NCBI RefSeq assembly: GCF_030704535.1 | Contig: NC_081810.1 | Location: 5,303,501-5,367,500, forward strand | Direction of reading: 5' to 3' | Length of the DNA stretch: 64,000 nt | Source: Vitis vinifera | Taxonomy: Eukaryota > Streptophyta > Magnoliopsida > Vitales > Vitaceae | Shown: one piece after another, positions 37,155-49,037 of the stretch | How the letters are laid out: every line of letters begins with the position of its first letter | Numbering within the stretch: the first letter of the stretch is position 1 | The notes under the pieces: generated by a model | Told to the model about the DNA's origin: nothing | Seen by the model: only the letters and a program-made list of their open reading frames with translations | Databases searched by the model: none | Program-made: the position numbers and the translations under genes

Positions 37155-39951
37155 TTCATCTCAGCAATAATTATAATATGCTCTCCTATATGTACCTTTG
37201 GATTGGTTATTATATGGATTCTCCAATGGCCATCAAGCCCAGGTATACCGAATAAGACAAGCTTTCAAACTTCAAGATTAGAGTTCTTTGCAAGTCAGGT
37301 TGGCCTGTAATATTGTAATGCTACTGATGTTCAGGCTTCCAAGCTTGAAAACCTAAACAGATAACTGAAACTAATTAGAAATTTATGGTCGTCGGAGAAA
37401 GGTTTTGGCATAGACCAAAAGCTTCCACTTGTGTCATGTCAATCCAGAATGATGATCCACCCTTGTGGAGTTGCGGGCAGTTCTTGATGATGAGAAGTCT
37501 ACCAAAGGTGGAACACAACCTGTGTAAAAAAGGAATTTGGTGCAGGGTTCAAACATATGTTGACATGGTATATTAGTAGCAATTCTTGAAATTTTGCAGA
37601 CCATCATAACAAGAGGAAAATTTGGGTGCTCCTGAGACTAATATATTAGCACATAGAGCTAATTAATAGCATGATTATCCTGTGAAAAGAGAGAGTGGAT
37701 AAGGATTTGAGAAGCAATATTGGTTTTAATGCATTCTCAGGGATAATGTTTGGAAGCAACTGTTCCAAGTTTGAAAGGAACTGAAATATTTTCCTAGTGT
37801 GGAGCTCTCATGAACCATTTGACAAACCCACCATGACCATATGCTCAATGCATTTGGTTCCTCACCATCATGCACTTATTCATCCTTCTTATCTTAAATC
37901 TCTTAATTTGGAGAAGTAGAAAATTGCCTCTAGGTTCACCTTAATAATCTTATATCTCCAGGAATCAGATGTAATATATCCCACTAAGAAAAACTGGAGG
38001 CATATGGGAATGGTGATGGAAGCTAGTAAGTATGCCTCCAAGAGCTTGACACATATGTTCGTTCGGGGACGGTGCCAGCAATGGTGAGCTCAGCTTCTAA
38101 GACCGCTCAGACCTGAACATCATGGTCCACAACTACAAGGAAGTTCACCTTTCTGCATTTGAAGTCGGCGTCAATGCTGCACTCCGGGGTTTATCGCCAC
38201 TGGCTTTGGCAAGCTCGTGCCCTTGAAAAGTGTGGCAAGGAAATAATAAAAGAGACACGCAGAAAGAAAATAATCAAATACATGTACTAATATGAGTAAG
38301 GATCCACACTAATGGATAATTTTTAAAATTAAGTAAATCGAATTTTTTGACATGAGTCTATTTTTAAGTTTCAAATTATTTTTAAAAATTAAATTTTGTT
38401 TGATTTGAAATTCAGTTATATAATAAAAAAATATAAAATATGATTTATATATTAATAAAATCATTTTAAACCCGTTTTAGCCTATGAGTTTCTAATAGTA
38501 ATGATTGAGTTATTTTTTTAGTTTTGAATTATTTTTTAAAATTAACAGATTTATTAATGATTCATATACGTGTAAGTTTTGTTTGATTTGAAGCCTATTT
38601 ATCTAGTGAAAATTTTGAAGAGAATTAATAAAACCATTTTATACCAATTTTGTTTATAAATTTGTGAGGTTAGTTGGGATAGTATTTAAGTTTTAAATTA
38701 TTTTTAAAAAATTATTATATTTATTAATGAATGTAATGTATTAAATCTTATTTGATTTAAAATTTAATTACCTAATAAAAAAAGTTATAAAAAATATAGT
38801 TGCCAGTAAAAAAAGGAATTATTAATGACAAGTTTTAGTTTATAACTTTTTAGTATTAGTGAGATCAATTTTAAGTTTTGTTAATTATTTTTAGTATTAA
38901 TTGGATTAATTCTTAATTTTAAATTATTTTAAAAAATTAGTAAATCTTATATATCAAGTGTCATTTAAATTTGTAATTTATTTGTCTCATAAAAAAATTT
39001 AGAGAAGTAAAAGAAAATTTAAAAAATCATGTATAATTTAAAATTAAATCATAATATTTAAAATTATCGATATTGATTCATGAAAAGATAATGAAAGAAA
39101 AAACAAACCATATTAGATTATATATATTCTTTTTTTCTTAAGTATAACAAATAAATATAGAATTATAATAAATTATATTCAAAATTTGATATTTGATTAT
39201 CGATTTAAATTCAAAAGACAAATATAAGGTAAATGAAATTCATAAGAAGTAAAAATGAATCAACATTTATGTATTACATACTTATAGTAAATCTTATAGA
39301 GTGTTTGTTTTTTAACTTTTTATTAACAATTTGTTTTTAAACTTTAGATTGTTTTTTTTTTCTATCTTTTTATGATTTATTATAAAATTTTTATCGAATA
39401 AAAAAAATCAAAATATTTGGATTTTTATAAATAAATAAATAATATGTTGATTTTTTGTTACTTTTTAATACTTAATAAAAATAAAATATTATAAAAACAA
39501 ACAATTTAATATTAAACATTATTAAACATTAAAATTTTATTTAAAATTAAATAAAAAACAAACACCACCTTCCACCTTAATCTATATTTATATCTATTTC
39601 TTGTTTTATTAAGTCATGATTATATTCATTTCCTGTACATTGCAAGCTATGTGTTTTTATAAGGAATATAAGGTATATAAACTTTTAAATTAATAAATTA
39701 TTTATTCAATCCCTGCAATTTAAACATCCCATCCAAAGCCAGCCAAAATCAAGCTCAAATTCAAAATTTTTCAACCCACTGTGAGCTTAGGTTGAATCTG
39801 CGTTGGCTTCCTTGAAGCTGTAACCCTATTTTTAGAACGTGGCACCGAGTCATGGTTGAACTTTCCAATGTGACCAACTCGCCGGACGAGAGTGGTGGAA
39901 CCAGCCAAGTGCTAACTTTCTTTTTGGAAATTTTTAAAATCTAGGCTCAAC
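37155..39951. other. Intergenic, AT-rich; one short coding-like patch
   Basis: The first ~170 bp is probably the 3' UTR of gene C. The rest is AT-rich with no gene. The exception is 38060-38230, which is GC-richer and has short open stretches in two frames (LNIMVHNYKEVHLSAFEVG, then a shift). It could be a decayed exon of something; I do not recognise it. Confidence 0.5.
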
Positions 39952-40023
39952 GGGTCCATAGCTCAGTGGTAGAGCATTTGACTGCAGATCAAGAGGTCAC
40001 CGGTTCGAACCCGGTTGGGCCCT
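39952..40023 (+). tRNA. tRNA-Cys (GCA)
   Basis: 72 nt that fold as a full cloverleaf. Acceptor GGGTCCA pairs with TGGGCCC with one T-G wobble, followed by discriminator T. The A box is TAGCTCAGTGG and the B box GGTTCGAACCC. Anticodon loop CTGCAGA carries GCA at 39984-39986. A CAA lies just upstream (39948-39950), typical of plant tRNA transcription starts. There is no intron, and CCA is not encoded, as expected for a nuclear gene. Confidence 0.97.
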
Positions 40024-40024
40024 A

Positions 40025-40028
40025 TTTT
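40025..40028 (+). terminator. Pol III terminator of tRNA-Cys
   Basis: A TTTT run begins two bases after the tRNA end, the usual RNA polymerase III stop signal. Confidence 0.8.
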
Positions 40029-40032
40029 ATTA

Positions 40033-40254
40033 AAGTTCACATAATTTTTTGCAAATTATATTATGGTTCAATTATTAAATAAATTTCAAAATGGTATGGT
40101 TGGTCCATGTTTTCCATAAACTTAGAGAACTTCCATTTCATTCAAGTTCACACATTTTTTTGTAAATTATATTATGGTTCAATTATTAAATAATTTTCAA
40201 AATGATATGATTGGCCCATGTTTTCCATAAACTTAAGAGTTCCAGTTGTGTTTG
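40033..40254. repeat. 111-bp tandem duplication
   Basis: Two adjacent copies (from about 40033 and 40144) begin AAGTTCACA and run through TTATGGTTCAATTATTAAAT to CCATAAACTTA. They differ at roughly a dozen positions. They lie directly downstream of the tRNA-Cys. No known role. Confidence 0.9.
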
Positions 40255-42106
40255 GTTCAAAAGAAAATGAGAAGGAAACAAAAAGAGAAAAATAGAAAAT
40301 AATTTAAGGTCAATAAATTTTGCATATGCTACTTCAAATTCATTTTCCTTAATTCAACTCTTTTATTGGAAAATTAAGTTATTTGAATATTAATGAGTTT
40401 CTAATTAGTTTTAACTGTATTTGATTATTTTTACTATTTTTTATAATAAAATTAAATATGAGAAAAATCATTTTTATTAATTTTTTTTTTCTAACCAGTT
40501 AACATAACATTAATATTTTGTTTAATTCAATAGTTTTTTTAAGTGAATTTTTTATTTTTCTACCAAAATTGAAAATTATTAAGGTATTGAATCGACACTT
40601 ATCAAGCTCATCATTTCAATTGTTAAATGTGTGTTATGAAATCTTAATCGTTCATTGATTATTTGATAAAAATACAAACAAATGAAACAAAGATACAAAC
40701 ATACAAATGAACGAGACTCGAGTATAAAGTCACAAGACTATAAAATATACATATTAATACTTTTTCGAAATCTATCAAAAAAGGATCTTTTCAATATTAT
40801 AGTAAGACTCACTAAAATCATACGACCTCATTTTAGCTACATGTTTATATGACAAAGGCTTTAAGTTCAATATTTTATATAACCTCATTAGAAACATTAA
40901 TAAAATTGAAACAAACTTTTGTTAATAAGTGTTAGATGATGTTTGTTTATTGGCTCAATAAAAAAACCAAAATAATTAATTTTTTCTATTTAATTAAAAG
41001 TAACATGTTGATATCAATCAACATAACTAAACTTAACATATTTATTATAAGTTCACTTTAATTACATTCATTAATATCAACATGTTATTTTTACCTAAAT
41101 AGAAAAAATCAAATATTTTAACTTTTTTTATTCAACCAAAAAACAAACACCATTTTAGTTTTCAAAACTAAATTTTAATTAATCATATAATAGACTTTAT
41201 GGGGATATATTTAATATTATATTAAAATAATATAGTATATAAATACACTATTTTAAACGGGACACATAAAAGTTTACATCTGCTATTTTTCAAGTCATAT
41301 ACTATAATTCTAAAGATAAATTTATAAAATAAATATATTTTTTACTTAGGTTTTTATTTTAAATTTTATCAAATAATTAACAAAATACTTTCAATAACAA
41401 TTATCACTTGATTTAGTACTAGTTTTTAATACTTTGTTTTAATTTTTATCAAACAACACCCCGTCTAATAACACTAAGAAGCTTTCTTATACCATTTTTA
41501 ACTCCTTGAGATAGTTACAATAGGTTATAAGACTCCTTGTTTATGTTCATAGATTTTGGGAGATGGCAAATGAGATTTAGATAAGTACGACTAGCTTATT
41601 AACCATGTTACTTATGTCTAAGGGTGGCAATTCATGTAGGTGAGTCGTGTTTGTGTCATGAAATTAGATTAATTAACATGATTATTAAATGAGTCAATTA
41701 TGGTCAAATTGTTATGCAAGTTAATAAAAAAATTACCTATTTATTAAACGAATTATACAGATTAATACAATTTTGACCTAGACCTTATTATACTCAATCG
41801 AACCTGTAAAACCCTATTGGATTTGAGTATTATTAATAAATTATATCAAACTTTCCCAACCCTACTATAATCTAAGCTACTTGAGACACCTTTAAGCATC
41901 TCAAAAGTTGCTTGAAACTTTTTCATGTATCTCAACATTTCTTCGAGCACCTCTAAGTTCTCCAAAAGCTTATTAAAATTACTTAAAACATATCTAAGTA
42001 CTATTTGAAATGCATACAATGACAAAATTTATGTATTTATCAAAATTGAATTTGATAACTTTTAAAGGGGAATATAGATGTTGTAAAACCTTTTTTAGTT
42101 ATGGGC
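40255..42106. other. AT-rich intergenic DNA, nothing recognised
   Basis: I see no gene, RNA or bounded transposon here. A short Leu/Ser-like phrase repeat near 41875-41990 (variants of CTTGAAACTTTT / ATCTCAAC) is the only local pattern. Confidence 0.5.
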
Positions 42107-42110
42107 AAAA
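42107..42110 (-). terminator. Pol III terminator of tRNA-Val
   Basis: AAAA on the plus strand, so TTTT on the tRNA strand, 15 nt past the tRNA 3' end. Confidence 0.6.
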
Positions 42111-42124
42111 TAGGACCAAAGAAT

Positions 42125-42198
42125 TGGCGTCGCCCGGACTTGAACCGGAGACCTTCAGTGTGTTAGGCTGACGTGATAACCAACTACACCACGACACC
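42125..42198 (-). tRNA. tRNA-Val (AAC)
   Basis: 74 nt, minus strand. Acceptor GGTGTCG pairs with CGACGCC with one T-G wobble, discriminator A. A box TGGTGTAGTTGG and B box GGTTCAAGTCC are present. Anticodon AAC is read from plus-strand 42162-42164. The anticodon stem TCAGC/ACTGA has a C-A mismatch at 31-39, where plant tRNA-Val(AAC) normally has T-A. Everything else is standard. No intron. Confidence 0.95.
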
Positions 42199-42404
42199 AG
42201 ATATTTTGTAGGCATAAAATATAAATATTTAAATTCAATACTAGTCACCGTTTCATTCTTGTAATTTTTACTCTTCCCAACAGCCTTTTCTCAAACCTTC
42301 AAACCCCACGTCTTTGGGCCAAGATCTTCTTCCTCGCCGAAAACCCTATCTTCCCTCTTTCTTCTCCTTAGGATCTCCAACTTCTTTTGCTCGTAGGTTC
42401 CAAC
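42199..42404 (+). promoter_or_regulatory. Short divergent promoter region of tRNA-Val and ALY
   Basis: 206 bp separate the tRNA-Val 5' end (leftward) from the ALY start codon (rightward). The right half is pyrimidine-rich (CTTCTTCCTC, CCCTCTTTCTTCTCC), as in leaders of plant housekeeping genes, and contains TTTGGGCC near 42313. No clear TATA box. Confidence 0.45.
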
Positions 42405-45400
42405 ATGTCTAACGCTTTGGACATGTCTCTCGATGATCTCATCAAGAACAATAAACGATCCGGAGGCGGTGGCAACGCCAGAGGCCGCGGCCGCGGCTCT
42501 GGACCTGGCCCTGCCCGTCGTCTCCCCAATCGCGGCGCTAATCGAATCACACCCTATTCCGTGAGCAAGGTGATTTAGGGTTTCTCTGTTCCATCGTCCG
42601 ATCTGTTGTTGTAGTTTCTGATTTGTGATTCAGATTCGTTATGGTTTTCTTATGAAGTGTTTTCTCTATTTCGTTGATGGTTTCTGTTGCGACGTGTTCA
42701 GGCGCCGGAGACGACATGGCAGCATGATATGTTTGCAGATCAGGCGGCGGCCTATCCGGCGCAAGCCGGTAGGACTTCGGCCATTGAAACAGGAACGAAG
42801 CTTTATATTTCTAACTTGGATTATGGCGTCTCGAATGAGGATATCAAGGTAATCGAAATATCTCCTTCAGTTATTTATTAATTTTCCATTTCGATATTCA
42901 CAGTAGAAATCTTCTTCTAAGATTTAATTTATTTCATATTATCTGAAATCTTTAATACTTGATTTTTTTTCCCCTAAGTTTTGCGCATCCTTCTCTGAAA
43001 TAATAAGTAGTTTTAACTGTGTTTGGATCTACTCTACTTGTTTGGTACCCAGCTGGTCATGCATCCATAGAAGCTAGGAGTATTATCATTTATGAGTAGA
43101 AGATAGGTGATGCTTTTTGAGGAAAAATGATATCAGGAGTTTACCATTGTGGCACTTAGGGTTTTCTATGGTTTTTTAAGTTGCGGAGGATAGGGCTTTT
43201 CTTAGGTTTAGTAGACAGGTTGCCTCATTGCAAGTATCTCTATTTTGATGTTACATGAATATGTTGATTCGTAGGATGCCTGTTTCCTATTAACTTTGGA
43301 TAGGTGTAATGAACAGTTCCTCATGTTTTTATGGTTCTGGAATTGGATGAGTATGATTGCCTGTAATCATATTGTTTAGCGAATCACTTGCAAAAAAAGA
43401 AAGAAAGAAAAGCAATTTGTTGTCTGACCAATTAGTACAGTTGGCCTGATTTGCTTGCATCACTTGCAAGCCAGGGGATGATATGTTTGTTGATGTGGAT
43501 TACGTGACTACAGAAATTTTTTGTTCCCATATGCTGCTCCTTCTTCTAGAATTTGGGGGAAATCCAATTACGTATTTCTTGATTAGTTGGCTGGTAATGA
43601 AATTGGCTTCATTTGCCAATAGAGCAGTGTTCCTAACATGTCTAAATATTTCATTTGCCTTCTTAAGATGTTACCATGAGATCTTAGGTCAGCTTCTAAG
43701 AAGATATGAAAATGTTAATAGAAAGTTTTGCAGGCACTTGAGATTTCTATGGTTGTCTGTGATTATATTGTTTAGTGCATCAAAAGAAACAAAAAATTTT
43801 CTGAAAGACAAATAAAATGAGGGGATTTCATTTGTGACCCAGGTTTTTAAGGCTGTGAATTGCATTTCCAACTTTGATTCTGCCATACCTTCAATCTTCC
43901 ATATTATTCTTGGCAATATCAAGTCATCTAGTTGATTCCTTTTGTCCGATCTCTCTTTTCGTTATTTTATTTTATTTTTGGTTCCCGACTTAACCGCAAT
44001 CTTTTTCATGAATTATCACGTTTGAGGTTATATTTTTCGCTCTTTCAAGTAATGGATTTCCAGTTACACTTAGATCTCAGTGAAAGGATGTCTTGCAACA
44101 TCATACGTTCTGCCGCTTTTTATGTTTTAACCTGATGCTTGTTTCACTTATGCATAGTTTTCCATTCAAGATCTAATGATTGTTTTTAAGTTTCTGTCTG
44201 ATTTGATTTAATTATGGCTGTACCATCAGCCTCCAAATGGATTTTTTCAATATCTGATTTGAAGGGGTTTCTTCTCCTTGATACTCTGTTGGTTTGTTCT
44301 GCTTATTAGAATTAAAGCTAGCAGTTACTCTTTTCTTATCTCCTTCCCTCTTTCTGGTTTTATTTGTTTATGGCTGTGCCGGCAGTCTACAAATGGATTT
44401 TTCCTTATCTGATTTGAAGGGTTCTTCATCTTGATGATTTGTTGGTTTGCTTATTATAATTAAGCCAGCATTTGCTCCTTTTCATGTCTTGTTTTTTGCT
44501 TTATTTTTTTATTTTTTTCCCCTTGAGCTAAAAAAAACTTATTCAAATTGGTATTTATTTATGGATACGTTATTAATGCACATTTACTTGCCCATATCTA
44601 GTACCCTGGTGGAAATAGTTCAAAACTATCGCATTTTGTTGGTTGGTTTTTCTAATATGAATTTATCTATGCACAGGAACTTTTTTCAGAGGTTGGTGAC
44701 CTGAAAAGATATTCAATCCATTATGATCGGAGTGGGAGATCGAAGGTATCTTATCAAGTTTGGCCTAGTATGGTCCTTCTGATGATTTCTTTGTGTCTCG
44801 CTGTGGTTTAGAAAAACTCTTTTTCTTAGGGAACGGCAGAGGTTGTCTTCTCCCGACGAGGAGATGCTGTAGCAGCTGTCAAGAGATACAACAATGTTCA
44901 GCTTGATGGGAAGCCAATGAAAATAGAAATCGTGGGAACAAATATTGCAACACCTGCTGCTGTGCCTCCTGTTACTAATGGAACTTTTGGAAATTCAAAT
45001 GGTGGTCTCAGAAGGTATGTGTTATTGTTTTTCCTTGTCTAATTATGTCTTATTTTTTTATTAAATTTTGTTGTAACATCTAATGTGTCTGTACATTTCT
45101 AGCTCTGGATGTTCTTTATGCTCAACTTATCTCCCTAGGTTGTCAGCTAATAAATTCTAGCATTTAATTATGTTAGCATTAAAGGGTCATAACAAATCAT
45201 GATGTATTGCAGGCTGAAATCTTCCTCCCAATCCTCTAATATTTAATTTTTAAGTACTCAAAAGGACTTCCCTTCTGAAAAGGAGTGGAGATACTAATGA
45301 AATTCTTTGGAAGTGCCATTTAAAAAATGGGACCTTGTGCAAAATTTTATTTCTTTATGTGAAAACTGATTTTGCTACTTGACATGGTTAATGCCTTAAA

Positions 45401-48400
45401 TGAGAAAAAAGAAAAAAAATCCTTTTGAAAGGTTATGATGATAAAACCGTTAGCATTTTCTGTTAACTCTGATACATCATACATGTATTAACATGCGTCC
45501 CTTTGGAAGTTAATTGATGTTATGTGGTATACCATTACTCATTAAGTTGATCTAATGCCTGGTTCAAATTTAGGTGATGTCTGTTTCTATTTTGAAATGA
45601 TTATTACTCATGATGGAAATCTTATTACAGGATATAATTAATAAGGCTTGGAACCATAGTTGTCACTTTCAGACATTAGCTTGATGATTGGGAATATATC
45701 TTTTTAGGCAACATGATTGGTCATCCCAAATCTACTTTGTCATATATCTCTTCCTCTAATCTCTTTTTATTTAAATCCAAGTAGAACACTCAGCAGCAGA
45801 AGTATAGGAAAATTTTCTGTTTGGTTTTTGCTGTCGTTTTACTTCTGGGTTGAAAACACCCCTTGGTCTGGGCTCTTTCTCAACTGGGCGGGATTCTAGA
45901 AAACAAATGAATGGCTAGAATCTCCAGTCTGCTCCATATGTGGAATTAGAATTGCCAGTGGATTCCCCACTTATCCCACTCTTCCGTAGTTCATTTGAAA
46001 TGTCAGGTTAGTGTCTATTATATTCCCCAGGAAAGCAGGAATGCCAATGGTGGTGAGACACCCCTTCACTGAAGATTGAATGTTTATTTCAACTTTCTAG
46101 ATCATCCAGTATCCTTTGTTCATATGAGCATGATTTATTGGTTGGAATTCATATCCCCAATGATTGGCAAGTAATTAGACTATTTCTTCCCTATGTTCTA
46201 AATGAGGGTAATATTTCTAAGTCATCAATTGAATTAGATGCATGGTCCTTTGATCCTATTGGGGTCTTTTTTGTTATGTTTTTTCCCCTAATTCCTAATG
46301 TTCCTTGCTTGTTCAGCAATTCATTATATTTGAGCATGTCTGACTCATGTCCAGCTGGGGTTTCATCTTCAAGGGATGGCTCTCAAAATTGATTTCTTTG
46401 CTTGGAAAGACTGTTTGGGGGAAATTCTTATGGTCAATCAGGTTAAGAGGTGAGTTGGTCCATCGGGTGAAGAGTCTACCAACTTACTTTCATCCATCCT
46501 GGAATGCCTTGCTGTTAGTGAAATTTGGGGTCTCATGGATTACTGGGTTGGCCTGGTTATTTTGCAAGTAGCAAGAAAGCGTCCAAGGGCACCTTTGAAA
46601 GCCTTACCATCCCTTACAACTAGAAAAGGGTGGGGTTGAGATAATAAGTCAAGGTGGAGGTTAGCCTATCCTAGTTTATTTTGGTGCATATGGAGATGGC
46701 AGAATTGGAGCCTTTTGAGGGTTGGAGCATTTAGAATTGGTGGTGAGAAAACAATTGGTCGAATCTTTCTTTGCATGTTCATTGAGACTCATTGGCCTTT
46801 TTTTGGTCACAGTTTGTATGGAGGGTTGGGAGGTTGTGTGTGCTTGTTTTCATATCCTATTTAGTCGCAATTTTTTTTTTGCTTCTGCACTCCTTTTTGC
46901 TATGAGTCTCTTCTTTGGACATTCTCCTTCAATTAGGTGAATACTTATGGTATGCCCTTGTATTTAAGTTGACCTCCTTTAATGTAGTGTTCTATGGAAA
47001 TTTGTCTGGTAATGGAGTGCCCCTTTTCTTTTTTGCACTGTCTTGTGGTTTGTTATGTTGGACACTTTTGTTTGGGTTGTTGGATTTCTAGATTTTTTTT
47101 TAAATTTCTTATATCTTTCCAGCTCTTGGTCTCCCTTGGATAAAGTTAAGGAGGAGGGACATTTTAGGGTAAACTTTATATTATTGGAGATAATGTAGAC
47201 AAGGTTGAATTCAGTTGATTTATACTTCTGATTCTCTTTTGGTGCCCCCTTTTAATATATACGCTTTCTTACCTATCAAAGAAAAATGTAGATAAGGTTG
47301 AAGCACATGCTTTCTTATAGGCAAGGGTTACAAAGATTACACTTTTCTATGTGTTTTTTTTTTTTAAGTAAGCAAGGAGAAGGTATATATTAATAAAAAG
47401 AGCACCAAGGTACATAGGTTGTACACAAAAGATGACAAAAGGCATAGCCAGGATGAGGAAAAATACAAAAAGTTTCTCCCTCCCTCATCTAGATTCCTCC
47501 CAGACTACAAAATATGACCAAAGGCACTGATCCTTATACTATGTACATCCTAACCCATGTTGCCAAACTTCGAACAAAAGAGCTCTTTAATGATTGAGCT
47601 GATTGGTTCACAATTTCAAAGGCTCATCGGTTTCTTTCCTTCCACCAAGTCCAACAATACAGAACATGTGGTACCTTAGACCTTCTTGCACTTTCTTCCC
47701 ATCAAGGAGCCATGCCAACATAATAGGGTGTCCCTAACCGAAAAAGGAAGGACCCAAATGACTCCGAATAAAGAACATAGCGAGTGTCACTTGCTATTTT
47801 TTTTAATCAGACTTTATTATCTGATCATTATTCCCCAACTCCTTGGGAGTTTTGACACTCGCTATTTGTTTTTACCTATAAAAAAAAATAGTGAGTTTTA
47901 TAACTCCCTAGGAGGTGGGGAATGATGATCAGATAATAAAGTCCAACAAGAAGCAAATTATCTTCCCTCAGGCCCCTTCCTGTTCCTATAATGAAATTTG
48001 TAGGAGAGAGCTAAAAAATTTCCAAATTTCCATGCGGTAGTAAGCTGCATAAGATTTTGTCCACTTGTTAAGATTTTTTTTTTTTCTTGAAATGCTTAAT
48101 GCAGAATTGAAAAAAATTCTCTTTTGCAATATTTTTATTTATGATTTTAAAATTATAAAAATCTGACAACTATGATTTGTTGAGTGATATGGTTTTTGGT
48201 TACTTATTGCAACTTGCTAGTTAGTTGAATGTGGTAATGAGCAAATTTCTGTATTGAGATTAAATTTTTGTGCTAAAAAATCGGCCCTAAATTAAATTTT
48301 TTGAATGGAAACCAGAAAACGTAAATTTTGGAAATTGGATATTAAGGATGGGCCAGATGGCAAAACCTATATGACAATGTTGAAGCTAACACAAAATTAC

Positions 48401-49037
48401 CAAGTTTGGGGAAAGATTAATTTGGTTGTGTTTGAAATCACTTAGGCCTGTCTATGCCCTTTAATAAACAGCTAATGTTCCTGCCTGACTCAAATTGATT
48501 TGTTTAATATTTGTTGTGTTGACCCAATTTAGACCCATACCATCTTGCCTTTATACAATCCAATTAAATTCTTTGTTCCCCATGTAAATGAGAAAGAGTA
48601 ACCTCCTCAAACATGACAAATGTAATGTGGGAGATGTCCCTTTACCAGGACTGTTGGTTCTCATGGACTGTACAAGAAAATATTAGTGTGAGTTCTTGGC
48701 ACTCTACAATTCTTGTAGATTTTCTTGCAACATCTTTAACCCCTTTTTTGTGTTTCATTTTGGAGTCAGAAGCCCTATGCCCTTCCCTAGTAAATTAGCT
48801 TTTCTCAAGTCTTCTGATGAAATTGATTTAGTTTTCTTGTCTAATGTGTTCTGAATACGGGAATGTAACAGTGCCCAAGGAAGGGTTGGTTCACAGGGAC
48901 GGCCACGTGGTGGCAGTGGCGGCCGTGGATTTGGAAGGGGGCGTGGACGGGGAAGAGGCCGTGGTGAAAAGGTGTCTGCAGAGGATCTTGATGCTGATTT
49001 GGAGAAGTACCACTCTGAAGCAATGCAGATAAACTGA
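42405..49037 (+). CDS. ALY: THO complex subunit 4 / ALY-REF mRNA export adaptor
   Basis: Nuclear RNA-binding adaptor that links the THO/TREX complex and the helicase UAP56 to spliced mRNA for export. Five exons give 732 nt, 243 residues, the usual size for plant ALY proteins: 42405-42569, 42702-42848, 44677-44745, 44830-45014, 48872-49037. The N-terminus (MSNALDMSLDDLIKNNK) is the UAP56-binding motif, followed by an Arg-Gly-rich stretch at 24-45. WQHDMF at 61-66 is the conserved motif before the RRM. The RRM spans about 87-167, with RNP2 LYISNL (89-94) and RNP1 KGTAEVVF (127-134). The C-terminus has a dense GRGRG tract and the second UAP56-binding motif (LDADLEKYHSEAMQIN). The first ATG of the conserved N-terminus is the start. 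Introns 2 and 4 are long (1.8 and 3.9 kb), and intron 4 holds a LINE fragment and a hairpin repeat. Confidence 0.96.
44215..44485. repeat. Imperfect ~155-bp tandem duplication in ALY intron 2
   Basis: 44215-44325 and 44370-44480 share ATGGCTGT.CC..CAG, CAAATGGATTTTT and ATCTGATTTGAAGGG in order. It lies just upstream of exon 3. Confidence 0.75.
47353..47790 (-). mobile_element. LINE 3'-end fragment in ALY intron 4
   Basis: A poly-T run (47348-47365) on the plus strand marks the poly-A tail of a minus-strand LINE. The following ~430 bp match the 3' end of the LINE at 55970-56390: the blocks AGGTACATAGGTTGTACAC, TTTCTTTCCTTCCA and AGGGTGTCCCTAACCGAAAA correspond. Only the 3' non-coding end and a sliver of the last open frame remain. 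Confidence 0.7.
47810..47943. repeat. Hairpin-forming inverted repeat in ALY intron 4
   Basis: Left arm 47810-47873 and right arm 47882-47943 are inverted copies of about 60 nt with about seven mismatches, separated by a loop of roughly 8 nt. Transcribed in the intron it would fold into a long stem. It resembles a fold-back MITE. A related short inversion, AGCGAGTGTC/GACACTCGCT, links 47779-47788 with the left arm. Confidence 0.8.
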
